64,000 nucleotides of DNA from Pseudomonas sp. RIT409 (GCF_003052515.2 NZ_QARE02000005.1:1-64000); one strand, 5' to 3'; positions 35,496 to 47,448 are shown, counted from the first letter of the stretch. Numbers and translations: made by a program. The notes: generated by a model from the letters alone, not told the origin.

Positions 35496-36632
35496 TTACG
35501 AGCCGCCTTTCTCACCCTTTTCATGACTTGGGTCATAGGTGCGGGTCAGGTCGCCGCCCAGGCGGAAGTTCTTGAAGGGCTGCATCTTGTGTTTTTGATC
35601 CAGCACATCGGGACCGCAGTCGTAGAGCGAGCAGTAGGGTTCGAGCCAGGCGAATTTCATGTCGGTTTTCAGGTCCGTCATGTCCTGCTTTTCACCATCG
35701 CGCGCTTGGAATTCATTGCCCGAGTCTTTGACCCCGGCCAGCACCCGGTCACCCAGGCGCTTCAACGCACCGTTGTTTTCCTGGCGCAGATCGACCCCAT
35801 TGGCCTGGGCAAAACTGGCGATCATTGCCAGCGGCGGCAGGGCGTAGTTGTGGTAGGCCAGCGCCCGCTGTTTGCGTTTGAGCTCGTTGGGCAGGAAGCC
35901 TTGCGGATCGATCTGGTTGGCGGCGATCTTGAATTCCTTCACCGACCAGTCGAACAGGTCGCGGCGGTTGGTCGCTACGGCGGTCGACATCACTGACCAC
36001 GCCGCCCAGTACGAATGGTTGTTGGTCTTGTCCAGCGGCAAATTATTCCAGTCGCTGACGACCTGATCGGCCAGTTTGCTGAACCAGGCTTCGATCACTT
36101 GGGCATCCTGCTGGCGAGTAGCCAATGGATGCGACTCGGAGAATTTCAGGCGCAGATAGGACGAGGACATGCTCCCCAATGCCCATTTGCGCATGGACTT
36201 GCCGGTGTGGTTGAAGTCCGTGGATTCCAGTGCGTCAGCCCGTGCCCAAGTCGTGAGCATGCCCAGCGCGCAGTCGAGTTGCTCTGGACGGCCGTCACGC
36301 ATGTACTGCATCACCACTTTCGCGGTGTTGCGCTCCATGGTGGTGATGTCCTTGGTCGAATCGCGGAAGGCTTTTTCCGACACGGTGTTCAAGGTGGCGC
36401 GAGCCTTATCCGAGCCTTCGTACTTGCTGCGGAACTGCAGCGAGCCGGTGTAGGGCTGCGGCGTGGCCTCGCAGGTGAACTTGTTCTCGCCCGTCTTGAA
36501 TTTCTCCACGCCCTCGTAGTACCCCTGCGGCGGCACCAGATTCGAAGCTGCGCTGGCCGAGGTGGCGAAGGCCGCCGCAGACAGCACGGCCAGTGAGAGC
36601 AAGGTAGGGAGCATCAGTTTTGGAGTGTGCAT
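35496..36632 (-). CDS. algL: Alginate lyase AlgL
   Basis: 378 residues from ATG 36632, with GAGG eight bases upstream; the frame continues into algX but without a better start. A signal peptide ([21 protein letters not shown]) directs it to the periplasm. The fold is the PL5 alpha-barrel, with the catalytic signatures NNHSYWAAW (Asn, His) and the later [13 protein letters not shown]. AlgL degrades mannuronate-rich polymer that strays into the periplasm during export. It starts seven bases after the algX stop. Confidence 0.96.
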   Translation of the reverse strand: MHTPKLMLPTLLSLAVLSAAAFATSASAASNLVPPQGYYEGVEKFKTGENKFTCEATPQPYTGSLQFRSKYEGSDKARATLNTVSEKAFRDSTKDITTMERNTAKVVMQYMRDGRPEQLDCALGMLTTWARADALESTDFNHTGKSMRKWALGSMSSSYLRLKFSESHPLATRQQDAQVIEAWFSKLADQVVSDWNNLPLDKTNNHSYWAAWSVMSTAVATNRRDLFDWSVKEFKIAANQIDPQGFLPNELKRKQRALAYHNYALPPLAMIASFAQANGVDLRQENNGALKRLGDRVLAGVKDSGNEFQARDGEKQDMTDLKTDMKFAWLEPYCSLYDCGPDVLDQKHKMQPFKNFRLGGDLTRTYDPSHEKGEKGGS

Positions 36633-36639
36633 AAGAGCC

Positions 36640-38079
36640 TCATAACCCGGCTTGCGCGGTTTGATGCGCGGCATTCGGGAACACGTTGCGTTTGCATACT
36701 TTCGCTTCGACTTCTTGCGGCGCAGTGCCCGCTTCGGGGCCCTGAACTTCCAGCGCAAGCAGCTGCAGGTCGGCCCAGTCGCCGTCATTGCGCAGTTCGA
36801 AGGAGAAGCGCCCGTCGGTTTCGGATGTTTCAGGTTTTTCGATCTTCAAGTCTTCGTGGCGGCCGTTCATGTACCAGAGGCGCGCCTGAAGCGTTTTCAC
36901 CGAGGTATCGGCGAACTTGATGTCGATCTGGTTGCTGCCGTTGCGCACATCCTTGATGCCGTTTTTGCCGTTGACCAGCAGTTCGTTGATGCCCGGTTTG
37001 AGCGAGGTCTTGGTGGTCATCAACGCCGGTTTGCCTTCGCAGCCGTTATCCAGCAGCGACATCATCTGGCGGTAGATGGTCTCCTGATCCAGACGGTACA
37101 GCGGCGAGAACTCCCAGATGAGGATCTTCGGCGGGTGCTTCTGGAAATCCTCGCTGCCCAGGTACTGCAGCATGGAGCCCTCCAGGCCACCGCCCGGGAA
37201 TGCAACGTTCAGCACGTCGGCACCGATGTACTCCTGCAGGAAACCGGCGAAGTTGTAGTTCTTGCCACTGTGGCTGGTGCCGACCAGGGTGATCTCCGGG
37301 TTGCCGGAATCGCCGAACAGATCGCCGTCTGCAGCCTCGCCCTTGGGTTCGGTTTCGAACTGATCCATGTACTGGATCGCGTAACTGGTCCCGCACAACT
37401 GACCCGCCATATTGTGCAAGGTGCCCTTCTTGCCCATGCGACCTGACAAATGGGTCTCGAATTCACGCTTGGGAACGTCGGCGAACGCCGGCATTTTCTT
37501 CACGGACTCGGCCACGATTTTCGCGGTGCGCTGAGCACCGTAGGGGGTCCAGTGCTGGTCGCCGCGGAAGTAGAAGTCGTGGGCCTGCTGCTCGTTGGTC
37601 AACGGCGACAGGTCCGGCACGGTGTAGCCCATTTTTGCGAAGCGGCCGAGCATCGTCTGGTAATTGCGCAAGGCGGTGTTGTAGTCGAACTTGTCGCGGT
37701 CGGCAGGGAACAGTTTGTTGCGATCGACCAGGCCACGGGTCGGTTGGTAAACGATGACGAGCTCGACCCCCTTGCTCTTGAACGCGTCGTGCAGTTGCTG
37801 CATGCGGCGATAGCCTTCAGGGGTGGTGTCGAACTCTGTGCGCAAGTCCTCGCGTGTCCGGAACAGCCAGTCGCCCTGAGCCTGCACCAGCGTGGTGAAG
37901 TTCTGCTGGTAGCGGGTGACGTAGTTTTTCGCATCATGCGCTTCCGGGCACAGGCTGCAGCAAGGTTCCGCGGTGAAGCTTGGCGCCGTCGCATCGGCGG
38001 CTGACGCCGTGTTGCTGGCCGCGAACAATGCAGCGGCGAGGCCCGAGAGGGTCAGCAATTTGATCAAGTGTGCGTGCAT
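36640..38079 (-). CDS. algX: Alginate biosynthesis protein AlgX
   Basis: A 479-residue periplasmic protein with a signal peptide ([20 protein letters not shown]). The SGNH-like acetyltransferase domain covers the first 350 residues, with the acid-base pair in [12 protein letters not shown] and the serine in [15 protein letters not shown]. Cysteines in EPCCSLCPE and later are typical. The C-terminal carbohydrate-binding module begins near [12 protein letters not shown]. AlgX acetylates the polymer and binds it as part of the trans-envelope complex with AlgK and AlgG. Confidence 0.96.
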   Translation of the reverse strand: MHAHLIKLLTLSGLAAALFAASNTASAADATAPSFTAEPCCSLCPEAHDAKNYVTRYQQNFTTLVQAQGDWLFRTREDLRTEFDTTPEGYRRMQQLHDAFKSKGVELVIVYQPTRGLVDRNKLFPADRDKFDYNTALRNYQTMLGRFAKMGYTVPDLSPLTNEQQAHDFYFRGDQHWTPYGAQRTAKIVAESVKKMPAFADVPKREFETHLSGRMGKKGTLHNMAGQLCGTSYAIQYMDQFETEPKGEAADGDLFGDSGNPEITLVGTSHSGKNYNFAGFLQEYIGADVLNVAFPGGGLEGSMLQYLGSEDFQKHPPKILIWEFSPLYRLDQETIYRQMMSLLDNGCEGKPALMTTKTSLKPGINELLVNGKNGIKDVRNGSNQIDIKFADTSVKTLQARLWYMNGRHEDLKIEKPETSETDGRFSFELRNDGDWADLQLLALEVQGPEAGTAPQEVEAKVCKRNVFPNAAHQTAQAGL

Positions 38080-38092
38080 GAATTTGGCTTCC

Positions 38093-39745
38093 TCAGTCCC
38101 GGAGTTGTTTCTGGCTTTCGACCGGGTCGATCAACACGGCTTTTTGTTGGCGCACCAGCAGATCGAGGATTTCGTCCTGGCGATCGCCGAGTACACCGTT
38201 GAAGCTGATTCCGCTGCTCTTGGTCGGTGCGAGCATCGACACTTTGTAAAGCTCCACGCTCAGTGGCGAGTCGATGGACAGGGGGCCTGAACCATTGGAG
38301 GTCAGTTCGCCGCCCACCATGATCAGCGAGACTTCGGCGTCAAACGGGTCGAGCTTGATGTCGCGGTCTGTGTCGGTCAGGTCTTTGATGTGGCCGTAGA
38401 CCCCCATCAGCCCGTTACCGATCGCCAGGTTCTCGTACAGCTTGATGTTGGTGCTGTTGCGGACCCTGATACCGTGCCGTTTGTTGGCGAACACGCGGTT
38501 GCCCCACAGCAGATTGTCGGCGCTCTCATACAACGTGATGCCGTCGGTGTGGTTGCGGTAAATCTGGTTGTAGGCCACCAGATTGTTCACGCTGTTACGG
38601 TCCAGCACGATGCCCGACAGGTGGTTTTCATAACTCTTGTTATTGATGATGAAGCTGTCGTTCACCTCACGGGAGATGATGATCCCGTGTTTCTTCTTGG
38701 TCCCGTAGACGGTGTTCTCCGCGATGATCAGGCCGTGGGAGCGGTCGTGCGGGTCGATGCCGTAGACGATGTTGTCGTGGTAGGTATTGCCCTTGACCAC
38801 GAAGTCGCGGGTCTCGTAGCAGTAGTAGCCATACCACAGGTCCGAGAATTCGGAATTGACGATCCAGCCGGTAGGGTCGGGCCGATTCATCTGCGCTTTC
38901 ATGTTTGGCGTGTATTGGGAAATACTGATGCCGTACGACTTACTGTTGTTGTACCCCAGGCTCGCGACCTTGGTGTTGAAGATATAGGTCTGCGTGCCAC
39001 CCCAAGACAGCAGGAAGGGGCGAAATTCCTTAGGTGCCTTGAACGTCGAAGGGCCGTTGGCTTTCTCGCTCCAGCCGGTCACTCGGGTGTCCTGGATGAA
39101 CAGCTGGTTGTCGTTGATCACGAAGGCGCCGGCTTCCTGGGACAGGCGCAGCTCGGTGGTCTTCTTGTCGATTTCGAAGATGCCTTTTTTCCCGACGACG
39201 ATCGGCAGGCGGGCAAGAAACACGCCTGGCGAGGTTTCGCTCAGGTATTGCTTGGGTACTTTCTTCGCCAGGTCCTGAAGGTTCAGGTACCCGTCATCGA
39301 CGAAGATCGCCTGTGGGATGCCATGTTGACGGGCTACCCATTCGGACATCTTGTTGTCGCCGCCGATGAATTCCTTCAACGCGTCTTCCTGCATCATGCG
39401 GCGGATCGACACCTTCGCAACCTTGTTGCGCACGATCTTCTTCTGCATCGCTTGCTGGGTATAACCCGACAAGTCCGGCAGCTTGGGCTTGTCCATCATC
39501 AGCGGTTCGGCGGGTGGGCTGGAGATGGTGTAGGTCTTGGCTTCGTGCAGGTCCTTGACCGTTCCGCTGTCGGCAGGCGCCTGCGCCGCCGCTGCGGCGG
39601 GTTTGGCGACCGCCGCGGTGTTCGCCATCGCGGGCACGCCGGACAGCAGCAGGATGCCGCCGAGCACCGCGTTTCTCAGCGCGACACTGTCCAGCAGAGC
39701 GTGAGGCCACGCCCGAGGGCGCAAATTGCTTGTATGGCTGTTCAT
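38093..39745 (-). CDS. algG: Mannuronan C5-epimerase AlgG
   Basis: 550 residues from ATG 39745, which gives a long but usable signal peptide ending VPAMA. In-frame ATGs at 39865 and 39856 lie just after the algE stop behind TGAGG and cannot be excluded. The mature protein is a right-handed parallel beta-helix with CASH-type repeats. The catalytic block DPHDRSHGLII is intact, and later coils read NHLSGIVLDRNSVNNLV and NHTDGITLYES. It converts mannuronate to guluronate within the periplasmic polymer and also guards it from AlgL. Start uncertainty does not affect the catalytic part. Confidence 0.94.
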   Translation of the reverse strand: MNSHTSNLRPRAWPHALLDSVALRNAVLGGILLLSGVPAMANTAAVAKPAAAAAQAPADSGTVKDLHEAKTYTISSPPAEPLMMDKPKLPDLSGYTQQAMQKKIVRNKVAKVSIRRMMQEDALKEFIGGDNKMSEWVARQHGIPQAIFVDDGYLNLQDLAKKVPKQYLSETSPGVFLARLPIVVGKKGIFEIDKKTTELRLSQEAGAFVINDNQLFIQDTRVTGWSEKANGPSTFKAPKEFRPFLLSWGGTQTYIFNTKVASLGYNNSKSYGISISQYTPNMKAQMNRPDPTGWIVNSEFSDLWYGYYCYETRDFVVKGNTYHDNIVYGIDPHDRSHGLIIAENTVYGTKKKHGIIISREVNDSFIINNKSYENHLSGIVLDRNSVNNLVAYNQIYRNHTDGITLYESADNLLWGNRVFANKRHGIRVRNSTNIKLYENLAIGNGLMGVYGHIKDLTDTDRDIKLDPFDAEVSLIMVGGELTSNGSGPLSIDSPLSVELYKVSMLAPTKSSGISFNGVLGDRQDEILDLLVRQQKAVLIDPVESQKQLRD

Positions 39746-39867
39746 GTCATTTGCACTCTCATCAACCTGAAAACCACTGTCGAATGTCATACCCGCGTGG
39801 CTGACCGCCGAGCCTTCGTGGGCGCGCCGAATGGCCAGGACGGGGATGTAATCCATCGTGGTCATCC

Positions 39868-41376
39868 TCAGAAGCGCCAGATGACGTCGACGATGGCGCG
39901 ATGCATGTAGTCGTCGACACCGCTGTGATACGCATCGCCGGGTTTGAACACGCCCGCGCGCAGACGAATCAGCGCTGACGGCTCATCGAACGACTGGCTC
40001 ACCGACGCAGGCAGCAGGCCTTGCTTGAAGTACTTGGTGACCACCAGGTCCATCTCCTGACCCAAATCCTTGCGGCCGTCTTCCAGCGGCAGGGAGTCGA
40101 AGGTGCTGATGCCGTCAGCGTCGACGTTTTCGCGAGCCGGATTGATGCCTGCACCGCCGATGCCGGCGTGGCCGTCCACCCGACGGAACTTGTGGTAAAT
40201 CAGCGAGGCGTCGTACTCGTCCTGCATCTGCCAGGAAGCGAACAGGGAGCCGGATTCCACGTTGGCCATCTCACCCTGGAAGGCTTCGCCGAAGCGGTGA
40301 ACGCGCGAACGGGTTCCGGTCCAGTTCGAGCGGTTGCTTTCCAGCCCGTTCTGCTCGTAATTCTTGCTGGCGCGGGAGTAGGCCCCGCCGACTTGCCATT
40401 GCGGGTCGAGGCGCAAACGCAGGCCAAGGTCGGTCGCCCAGCCGTTGACGTTTTCGTTGTCCTTGCGCCCCGCCACGTACTGGTCGCTCGTGGCATCGTA
40501 GGTGGTGCCCAGGCGATCGCGATCACCGGTCAGCCAGGTCACGCTTCCCCAGTAATTGAGGGTGTTCAGGTTGCGGTAGTTGTAGGCGTCGCTGTTGGCC
40601 TGAATGCCGAGCCAGGTCAGGTCTGAGCGCGTGGTCTTGTCCAGGTCGTCGATGGATTCGCCCTGATGTTTCAGGCTGCCGCCATCATGGCTGTGATGAG
40701 CGCGAATGCCTGCCCACTGGCCGGGTGTCCATTGGTAGGCCACGTCGCCGAAGATGTGCTGACGGTCCTTGTCTTCGGCTGACAGTTCGGTCAAGTCGGT
40801 GCGGTATTCGCTGAAACGCTGGGCTGCGCCGACCTCAGCCTTGAGCAGCGTGGTGTCGAAGATCCAGTTGAGCGCTTCGATATTGGTGTCATGCCATTGG
40901 CCGTCATCGTTGCGCAGACGCTGGCGACCGAACTTGAGAATCTCGCCGGGGTAGGGGGTGAAACCGCTGTAGCCGACCCAGAATTCACGCAGTGCGGCGT
41001 AGCTGTCGTCCACTTCGCGGCTGCTGGAGGTCTTGCGCGCGCGCTGGCTGCTTTGCCCAGTGGCGTCGGTGACCTGCTGGTCCAGCGGGTCGGTCTGGAT
41101 GGTGTCGGTGGCAGTGACCACCTGGCCCATGGCATAGCCGCTCCAGTTGCCCCATTCGCCGTAGGCCCATGGACGCAAGTCCAGACCGATACCGTTGACA
41201 TCGCCACCGCCACGGGTGCCGAGGTCACGGTCGTCTTCAGCCTGCCCGGTGATTTTGATCTCGATCCCGAAATTGTTCGGCGTATCGGTCAAGGCAGCCA
41301 ATGTCGGCGTGGCCCACATCAAGGTGAAGCCCAGGCCCAGCCCGGCTGTCACCAAAGGATTCAACTTAAGCTTCAT
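39868..41376 (-). CDS. algE: Outer-membrane alginate export porin AlgE
   Basis: 502 residues from ATG 41376 ([16 protein letters not shown]), overlapping the algK stop as ATGA. A signal peptide ends TPTLA before ALTDTPNN. The rest is an 18-stranded barrel with alternating aromatic strands, such as [20 protein letters not shown], and the C-terminal [13 protein letters not shown] ends with Phe for Bam assembly. Many basic residues line the strands, as needed for an anionic polymer channel. It receives alginate from the AlgK/AlgX complex. Confidence 0.96.
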   Translation of the reverse strand: MKLKLNPLVTAGLGLGFTLMWATPTLAALTDTPNNFGIEIKITGQAEDDRDLGTRGGGDVNGIGLDLRPWAYGEWGNWSGYAMGQVVTATDTIQTDPLDQQVTDATGQSSQRARKTSSSREVDDSYAALREFWVGYSGFTPYPGEILKFGRQRLRNDDGQWHDTNIEALNWIFDTTLLKAEVGAAQRFSEYRTDLTELSAEDKDRQHIFGDVAYQWTPGQWAGIRAHHSHDGGSLKHQGESIDDLDKTTRSDLTWLGIQANSDAYNYRNLNTLNYWGSVTWLTGDRDRLGTTYDATSDQYVAGRKDNENVNGWATDLGLRLRLDPQWQVGGAYSRASKNYEQNGLESNRSNWTGTRSRVHRFGEAFQGEMANVESGSLFASWQMQDEYDASLIYHKFRRVDGHAGIGGAGINPARENVDADGISTFDSLPLEDGRKDLGQEMDLVVTKYFKQGLLPASVSQSFDEPSALIRLRAGVFKPGDAYHSGVDDYMHRAIVDVIWRF

Positions 41377-42800
41377 AGAGGTGCGTCCTCGCCTTCTTTT
41401 TCTTCTTGCAGTGTTTGCAGCGCCAGCGCGTTCTGGGCGGTAGCGCCACGGACCTGCTGCTCGCGCTGGAGAAGGCTCTGTGCTTCGGCGCGCTTCTCGG
41501 GTGGCAATTGATCGTTGAGTTGCTGCATCAGGTCGGCCGCTTGCGGTGTGCCTTGGGCCTGGGCCAATTGGCCGAAAACCCACGCATTGACCGGGTTGGG
41601 CTTGATGCCCTTGCCTTGCGAGAACAGTTGCGCAAGCGCGAAGTCGGCGCTGTTCTGACCACCGCGAGCGGAGGTCAGCAGTTCATCGACGGCGCGTTGC
41701 GGGTCAGGTTTGCCAAGGTAGCCACGGCGGTACAACTGACCGAGGTAGTAGTGCGCGGAAATCTGTGTCGGCGCGGCTTTGCTCAGATGCGCTTCTGCCT
41801 TCTTCGCGTCCGGCAGCACCAGCTTGCCTTCGTAATACAGCTTGCCCAGCAGCAACTCGGCGCGCGGTTGATCCGCAGCTCGGCCGTTGTCCAGGTATTC
41901 CATCATCTTGTTCACGTCGCCCAGTTCGGGGTAGTCGTACAGCAACTGCGCCAGACTGACCCACGACGCCGGGTAGCCCGGCGCGACCTTCTCCAGCAAT
42001 TGCTGAGCGGTTTTCTCGTCAGGTTTGCCGAGGCTGGAATCGGCCAGGACGCGGGCGACGGTGTCGACGCGCATGGCGGGGACAGAGCCGCTGGCATAGC
42101 CGCTTTCCATCTGCTTGATCAGCGCCGCCTGTTTGTCGGCTTCACCCCGTTTCTGATAGACCGTTGCCAGCTCCATGTAGCAGACATCGTTCGTCCGCAG
42201 CGCCTGCGTGCAGATCGATTCGACTTCCGCCAGATGCTGGTCGTAGGTGCCCTGGGTGCGGTACAGCACCACTTGGGCCAGCCCGGCTTCGGGGTAACCC
42301 TGCGCGCGCCATTCGTTGATCTTTTGTTGTGCGTTCACGTTGGGAAACGTGTGCGGGTACTGCAGGTAAAGCATGGCCAACGGAATCAGCGTGCCAGCCT
42401 CGCCGTTGGCGAAGGCCTTCTTCAACAGGGTCTCGGCTTCGCGCTGCTCGGCTTCGGTGGAGTTGGGCTTGACCGCCAGCAACTTCCCGAGGCGCGACTG
42501 GGCGCGAGGCGAGGTCTGCGCCGCTGCGCGATAGGTCGCTTCAGCCTGTTTGATGAGCTCGGGGTCGCGTGTGCCGACCTGAATATCTGCAAGACCCACC
42601 TGCGCATCGGTGTAGCCCATGTCTGCCAGTTGGCGATAGTTCTGCTCCGCGAGGTTGGTATCGCCCCGTTGCAGCGCTTCATTGGCCAGGCGTTGGTCGG
42701 GCAGATTCAGGCCGCAGCCGCTCAAGCCCAGGGCAATGCCCACGGCGATGGCCAGGTTCAGCACCGCCGGAGCAGACACGTTTCGTAGAGGGCCCGTCAT
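41373..42800 (-). CDS. algK: Alginate export lipoprotein AlgK
   Basis: A 475-residue outer-membrane lipoprotein with a signal peptide ending in the lipobox LSGCGLN. It is built from Sel1/TPR-like repeats throughout, for example [27 protein letters not shown] and later [27 protein letters not shown]. AlgK is needed to place AlgE and links it to AlgX. Its stop overlaps the algE start, and its start is two bases from the alg44 stop, so translation of the three genes is probably coupled. Confidence 0.95.
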   Translation of the reverse strand: MTGPLRNVSAPAVLNLAIAVGIALGLSGCGLNLPDQRLANEALQRGDTNLAEQNYRQLADMGYTDAQVGLADIQVGTRDPELIKQAEATYRAAAQTSPRAQSRLGKLLAVKPNSTEAEQREAETLLKKAFANGEAGTLIPLAMLYLQYPHTFPNVNAQQKINEWRAQGYPEAGLAQVVLYRTQGTYDQHLAEVESICTQALRTNDVCYMELATVYQKRGEADKQAALIKQMESGYASGSVPAMRVDTVARVLADSSLGKPDEKTAQQLLEKVAPGYPASWVSLAQLLYDYPELGDVNKMMEYLDNGRAADQPRAELLLGKLYYEGKLVLPDAKKAEAHLSKAAPTQISAHYYLGQLYRRGYLGKPDPQRAVDELLTSARGGQNSADFALAQLFSQGKGIKPNPVNAWVFGQLAQAQGTPQAADLMQQLNDQLPPEKRAEAQSLLQREQQVRGATAQNALALQTLQEEKEGEDAPL

Positions 42801-42802
42801 GA

Positions 42803-43975
42803 TCAGAGACCTGCTGCAGTGGCTTTATCGATCAGCCAGTTCAGCGAAGGGCCGCGGTCGCTGACCACTTCCACGGGGCGCCCGGCCAGGGTGCTGCTCA
42901 GGGATTCGTCAGGCTGGATCTGCACACGCAGGTCGGAGGACAGGTCGGCAGGGCTCAGCGCGGTGGAACTGACGATTTTGCCGCTGTGGGTGGTGTCGTC
43001 GCCGGCCACGGTGAAGTTGACGCGCGCGCCCGGCTGCACATCGTTGAACTGGCGATAGGTGAAGCGCGCATCGACAGTGGCGGCCGTGTTGCGTGGCACC
43101 AATTGGAAGATCACCTGGCCTTTGCTTGCGTACTGGCCGTCTGCGACCAGTTGCTTGCTGACGATGCAGTCGCAAGGGCTGGTCATGGTCCCGGCCAGTT
43201 GGCGACCGAAGAGCTCTTCGATCTTCGCCGGTTGCATTTCATCCGGATCCAGATTGCCTTTGAGCATGTCCAGCATGCTGGTGTTGAAGGTGGCCAGCGG
43301 GGCGCCCTTGGCCACATCACCGTTCGGAGCGACCAGGCTGGTCATGGTGCCCTCGCGCGGCATGGTCACGTCCATGGTCGGTACACTGACCAGACCCGAC
43401 GTCGAGTGGCTGACGAAATACATGCCGTAGACGGATTTGGCGACGAATGCGAAGGCGGCCAGGCCGACCACGAAGATACCGGCGCTGAAGGTCACTGCAC
43501 GCAGGCGGCCGAACGCGCTCAGGCCGCTGCCGTTGTCCTTGACCTTGCGGGCCTTGGTGAAATTGTCGCGTTGCAGGGTGGCGAGGACCTCACCCATGCT
43601 GACGATCTCGCCCGACAGGTGAGAGGTGATCAGGTGGCGCAGGGTTGCGATGTCCTGCGCTTCGAGGTGCTGGAATTGGCAGCCGATTCGGTTCGTGGCG
43701 GGATCGATGGCGCGAACCAGCAGTTCGACGTCCATGGCCAGGCCCAGGTTATCGATCAGGAACTGCAGGCGGCCCTTGATCACGTCACCCACGCGCGGTT
43801 TCAGGTTGGCAGGGGCGATGTAGCTCAGGCCGCCAGCGGACAGGTCCTCGATGCGCACCAGCGGCGCGTTGGGCTGGCCGTTGAGCAGGCGGAGCTTGGC
43901 TGGGATCTTGATCCGGGCGTGCTGGCGCTGGGCTTCGGATTCATGGACGACGTTTGCATTCACGGCTGTATTCAT
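42803..43975 (-). CDS. alg44: Alginate polymerase co-factor Alg44 (c-di-GMP receptor)
   Basis: A 390-residue protein. The cytoplasmic PilZ domain (about 15-125) has both c-di-GMP-binding motifs: RQHAR at 17-21 and DLSAGG at 44-49. One membrane span follows (about 165-188). The periplasmic part resembles a HlyD-type adaptor (about 200-390, for example VPTMDVTMPREGTM and VAKGAPLATFNTSM). Binding of c-di-GMP by Alg44 activates Alg8, so alginate production here should depend on c-di-GMP. Confidence 0.96.
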   Translation of the reverse strand: MNTAVNANVVHESEAQRQHARIKIPAKLRLLNGQPNAPLVRIEDLSAGGLSYIAPANLKPRVGDVIKGRLQFLIDNLGLAMDVELLVRAIDPATNRIGCQFQHLEAQDIATLRHLITSHLSGEIVSMGEVLATLQRDNFTKARKVKDNGSGLSAFGRLRAVTFSAGIFVVGLAAFAFVAKSVYGMYFVSHSTSGLVSVPTMDVTMPREGTMTSLVAPNGDVAKGAPLATFNTSMLDMLKGNLDPDEMQPAKIEELFGRQLAGTMTSPCDCIVSKQLVADGQYASKGQVIFQLVPRNTAATVDARFTYRQFNDVQPGARVNFTVAGDDTTHSGKIVSSTALSPADLSSDLRVQIQPDESLSSTLAGRPVEVVSDRGPSLNWLIDKATAAGL

Positions 43976-44039
43976 GACGGTAATTCCTGATTAATCGGTT
44001 GATCCATACGTGTTGTCAGAGCGCTGCTCAAAAGCCTTT

Positions 44040-45521
44040 TCATACCAACGTCAGCAGCACGGCAACGAAGATGCTGCCCGCCGAGAAAGTCATGGTTCGG
44101 GAAGACCAGGTGTTGAACCATTGCTGAAAGCTGGCCAGGTCCCGTTTCAGAGCGGTGGGCTGGCGGGTCCAGGATTGTTTGTCGAGGCGGAAGAACACGT
44201 AGATCTTCATCAGTGCGCCGACAATCTGGTTGTAATAGAGGATCACTGGATAGGCCGGGCCGATGCGGTGCCCGCTGCACGACAGCAGCAGGGTGAGGAT
44301 CAGGCGGGTGATGCCGATCCACAGCAAGTAGGCCAGCAAAAATGCAATGCCGTATTTGAAGCTGGCCAACAGGGCGACGGTCAGGCCGAGAATGGATGTC
44401 CACATCGACACGCGCTGGTCGAACAGCACGATGCTGGTGAATACGCCCAAGCGGCGGACACCGAGCCCCAGCGCGCGGGAGTTCTGGCGCAGGTTGTTGC
44501 CGTACCAGCGGTACATGAGCTTGCGGCTGGCCTTGAGGAAACTCTTTTCGGGCGGGTGCTCGACGGTGTTGATCGCCGCATCCGGCACGTAGAACGTGTC
44601 GTAACCCAGACGCATCAGGCTGAACCAGCTGGATTTGTCGTCACCGGTCAAGAACTTGAAACGACCCAGACGCCAATGCTGCAGCGAGTCGCTTTCGACG
44701 TCGGCGATGAAGTCAGGATTGGTCACCACACTGGCGCGGAATACGGACATCCGGCCGGTCATGGTCAACACGCGCTTGGACAGGGCCATGGAGCACATGT
44801 TGATGTGACGCTGGGCGAAGCGCAGCTTGTGCCACTCGCTCATGATGTAGCCGCCACGCACTTCGCAGAATTCGTTGGTGGTCAGGCCGCCGACGTTGCC
44901 GAACAACTGGAACCAGGGCACGGTTTTTTTCACCACGCCTTCGGCCAGAACGGTGTCGCCGTCAATCACGGCAACCACGGCACGGTCATCGGGCATGTGG
45001 CGGGAAATGGCGCGGAAGCCGTACGCCAGCCCGTCGCGCTTGCCGGTACCGGCGATGCGCACGAAGTCCAGGGTGACATGGGCGGGAGGGTTGTACTTGG
45101 CCCAGAGTGACTTGACCAGCAACTCATCGGACCTTTCCACCAACGAGCAGACGACCGTGGTTGGAAAGCCACAGGCGATCGCCTCTTGAATGACCGAGCT
45201 GTATACCTCGGCGGTGGTCAGCGCATCGATACGGAAGCTGGTGACCATCAGGAACACGTGAGACGGATCGGCCGCCTTGCCCAACTTGCGCACCTTGCGG
45301 CGAAGATGCGGGTAGACGATGTAGAGAAAAATCATGCCGCGCACAAAGTGCGTTGCGCCCATCGAATAACGCCAGATGCCGACGATACCGACGAGAAAAA
45401 TAAAGTCTTTCGACTGCGAGTCGAACAGCGATTTCGGCAGGGCCATCGCAATGACCGCCAGCAAACACAAGTAAAACAGCCAACCTGCGGCTTGAAGAAA
45501 GGCGTGTCTGAGCCCGTTCAT
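44040..45521 (-). CDS. alg8: Alginate polymerase Alg8 (family 2 glycosyltransferase)
   Basis: 493 residues from ATG 45521 ([10 protein letters not shown]), with AGGGA eight bases upstream. Two N-terminal membrane spans come first. The GT2 domain follows, with [13 protein letters not shown] (the DxD-like metal site), then [16 protein letters not shown] and the gating-loop region. Further C-terminal spans, including [20 protein letters not shown], make the polymer channel. It polymerises GDP-mannuronate to polymannuronate and extrudes it, controlled by Alg44. Confidence 0.96.
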   Translation of the reverse strand: MNGLRHAFLQAAGWLFYLCLLAVIAMALPKSLFDSQSKDFIFLVGIVGIWRYSMGATHFVRGMIFLYIVYPHLRRKVRKLGKAADPSHVFLMVTSFRIDALTTAEVYSSVIQEAIACGFPTTVVCSLVERSDELLVKSLWAKYNPPAHVTLDFVRIAGTGKRDGLAYGFRAISRHMPDDRAVVAVIDGDTVLAEGVVKKTVPWFQLFGNVGGLTTNEFCEVRGGYIMSEWHKLRFAQRHINMCSMALSKRVLTMTGRMSVFRASVVTNPDFIADVESDSLQHWRLGRFKFLTGDDKSSWFSLMRLGYDTFYVPDAAINTVEHPPEKSFLKASRKLMYRWYGNNLRQNSRALGLGVRRLGVFTSIVLFDQRVSMWTSILGLTVALLASFKYGIAFLLAYLLWIGITRLILTLLLSCSGHRIGPAYPVILYYNQIVGALMKIYVFFRLDKQSWTRQPTALKRDLASFQQWFNTWSSRTMTFSAGSIFVAVLLTLV

Positions 45522-45544
45522 AATCTGCATCCCTAAAAAACAGT

Positions 45545-45648
45545 TGCAAGCCGCAAGCTTCAAGCCTCGAGCCCAGGCAGAACGCGCTGGACTCGAGACC
45601 TGGAGCAGGCTCTTGACGTGTCGCTTGAAACTTGCAGCTTGCGGCTGC
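45545..45648. repeat. Palindromic repeat between algD and alg8
   Basis: GCAAGCCGCAAGCTTCAAGC is mirrored by GCTTGAA and GCTTGCGGCTGC, with a seven-base insertion in the right arm. The arms enclose about 60 bases that contain a second, smaller palindrome around CTCGAG. It ends one base before the algD stop codon, so a large hairpin would form directly after algD in the transcript. Confidence 0.8.
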
Positions 45649-45649
45649 G

Positions 45650-46966
45650 TTACCAGCAGATGCCTTCGGTCTGGCCGTCTTCGCTGGTGGTGCCTTTCAT
45701 GAAGCCCACCAGGTCGATGACTTTCTTGCCGGCTGGCGCATTGTTGGCCAGTTCGCGGAAGCGCTCATCGCGGTTGCCCAGGATGATGACGTCGGAGTTG
45801 TCGATCACTGCGTCGAAGTCGGAATTGAGCAGCGATGACACGTGAGGGATCTTGGACTCGATGTAATCCTTGTTTGCACCGTGAACGCGGGCGTACTCGA
45901 CGTTTGCGTCGTAGATGCTCAGATCGAAGCCTTTACCGATCAGCATTTCGGCCAGTTCGACCAGTGGGCTTTCGCGCAGGTCATCGGTGCCCGCCTTGAA
46001 GCTCAGGCCCATCAGCGCCACTTTGCGTGTGTCGGCGGCGGCGACAATGTCGAACGCGTTCTGTACCTGCGACACGTTGCTGCGCATCAGCGAGTTGAGC
46101 AGGGGGGCTTCGACGTCCAGCGAGCTGGCACGGTAGGTCAGGGCGCGAACGTCTTTCGGCAGGCAGGAGCCGCCGAACGCGAAGCCAGGGCGCATGTAGT
46201 ACTGGGACAGGTTCAGCGCCTTGTCCTGGCAGACCACGTCCATCACCTCGCGGCCATCGACGCCGACCGCTTTGGCGATGTTGCCGATTTCGTTGGCGAA
46301 GGTGACTTTGGTGGCATGCCAGACGTTGCAGGTGTACTTGATCATCTCGGCGACCGCGATGTCCTTGCGGATGATCGGAGCATCGAGCTCTTCGTACAGC
46401 GATTGCAGAACGTCGCCGGAGGCTTTGTCGAACTCGCCGATGACGGTCATCGGTGGATGGTCGTAGTCTTTGATCGCGGTGCTTTCACGCAGGAATTCGG
46501 GGTTGACGGCAACGCCGAAATCTACGCCGGCTTTCTTGCCCGAGCAGTCTTCCAGAATCGGGATGACCACGTTGGCAACGGTGCCTGGCAGCACGGTGCT
46601 GCGCACGACGATGGTGTGGCGCGAGGTCTTTTCGCGGAGCACGAAACCGATTTCGCGGCAGACGGATTCGATGAAGTCCAGTTCCAGATCGCCGTTCTTC
46701 TTGCTTGGCGTGCCGACGCAGATCATCGACAGGTCAGTGGCACGAATGGCCTCGGAAAAATCAGTCGTTCCGCGCAGTCGGCCGGTCTTGATACCGTCCT
46801 CCAGAAGCTCGCCCAAGCCTGGCTCCACAATCGGAGATTTACCCTGGTTGATCAGATCGATCTTGGCGCTGGAAATGTCCACACCGACCACATCATGACC
46901 ACGCGCCGAGAGGCAACCAGCACAGACTGCACCGACATAGCCCAAACCAAAGATGCTAATACGCAT
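45650..46966 (-). CDS. algD: GDP-mannose 6-dehydrogenase AlgD
   Basis: 438 residues from ATG 46966, with GAGGAG seven bases upstream. The N-terminal Rossmann motif is [24 protein letters not shown]. The catalytic cysteine lies in [18 protein letters not shown]. The middle UDP/GDP-sugar dehydrogenase helix and a second Rossmann-like domain ([20 protein letters not shown]) follow. It oxidises GDP-mannose to GDP-mannuronate, the committed step to alginate. It is the first gene of the operon and follows a leader of nearly 500 bases. Confidence 0.97.
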   Translation of the reverse strand: MRISIFGLGYVGAVCAGCLSARGHDVVGVDISSAKIDLINQGKSPIVEPGLGELLEDGIKTGRLRGTTDFSEAIRATDLSMICVGTPSKKNGDLELDFIESVCREIGFVLREKTSRHTIVVRSTVLPGTVANVVIPILEDCSGKKAGVDFGVAVNPEFLRESTAIKDYDHPPMTVIGEFDKASGDVLQSLYEELDAPIIRKDIAVAEMIKYTCNVWHATKVTFANEIGNIAKAVGVDGREVMDVVCQDKALNLSQYYMRPGFAFGGSCLPKDVRALTYRASSLDVEAPLLNSLMRSNVSQVQNAFDIVAAADTRKVALMGLSFKAGTDDLRESPLVELAEMLIGKGFDLSIYDANVEYARVHGANKDYIESKIPHVSSLLNSDFDAVIDNSDVIILGNRDERFRELANNAPAGKKVIDLVGFMKGTTSEDGQTEGICW

Positions 46967-47448
46967 CGTAATCTCCTCGATTTTTATGCCATTTAGTTGG
47001 CTGGATATAAGAACTTTCTTACATGCTTCGCGCACTCGTTCGCACGGCACGTTAATGTCGTGATACAAGCACAGGCAGAATTTAAAGTTGAGCGGCCTGA
47101 ATATATGAGGCGGGCTCTAATACTAACGATTACACGCGTCGAGTAACCCATACATAGTTGTATGCGTTCCCGATCTGGGATATGGCATAGCACTCCAGCG
47201 GGTGTTTGCGAGTCCCTGGCGGGCCTCTGGACCAGGGCTTTGGGCCATGATGCAGTCTTGCCTCGCTCGTCAGTGGCTAAAGGCACCCTTTTGGTGCTTG
47301 CTCGTTTAACTCAACTAGTTTGGTGCGTTCTCTCCTTGCACGAACCATTTAGACGAAGTGCCTAACTATGTTGAACCTCAACTTCCAGATCTATCGCTAG
47401 TCCTTGTAAGAGATGTCTCACAGAGGGGGCGAGAATTGTTACGGGATG

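Noticed and set aside
39746..39865. AlgG starting at ATG 39865 as firm start
   Set aside because: The ATG has no spaced RBS, and the extra 40 residues precede the signal peptide; kept only as an alternative.
38390..39910. Long plus-strand frame of 506 codons opposite algG
   Set aside because: Shadow frame with no domain; AlgG motifs are on the other strand.
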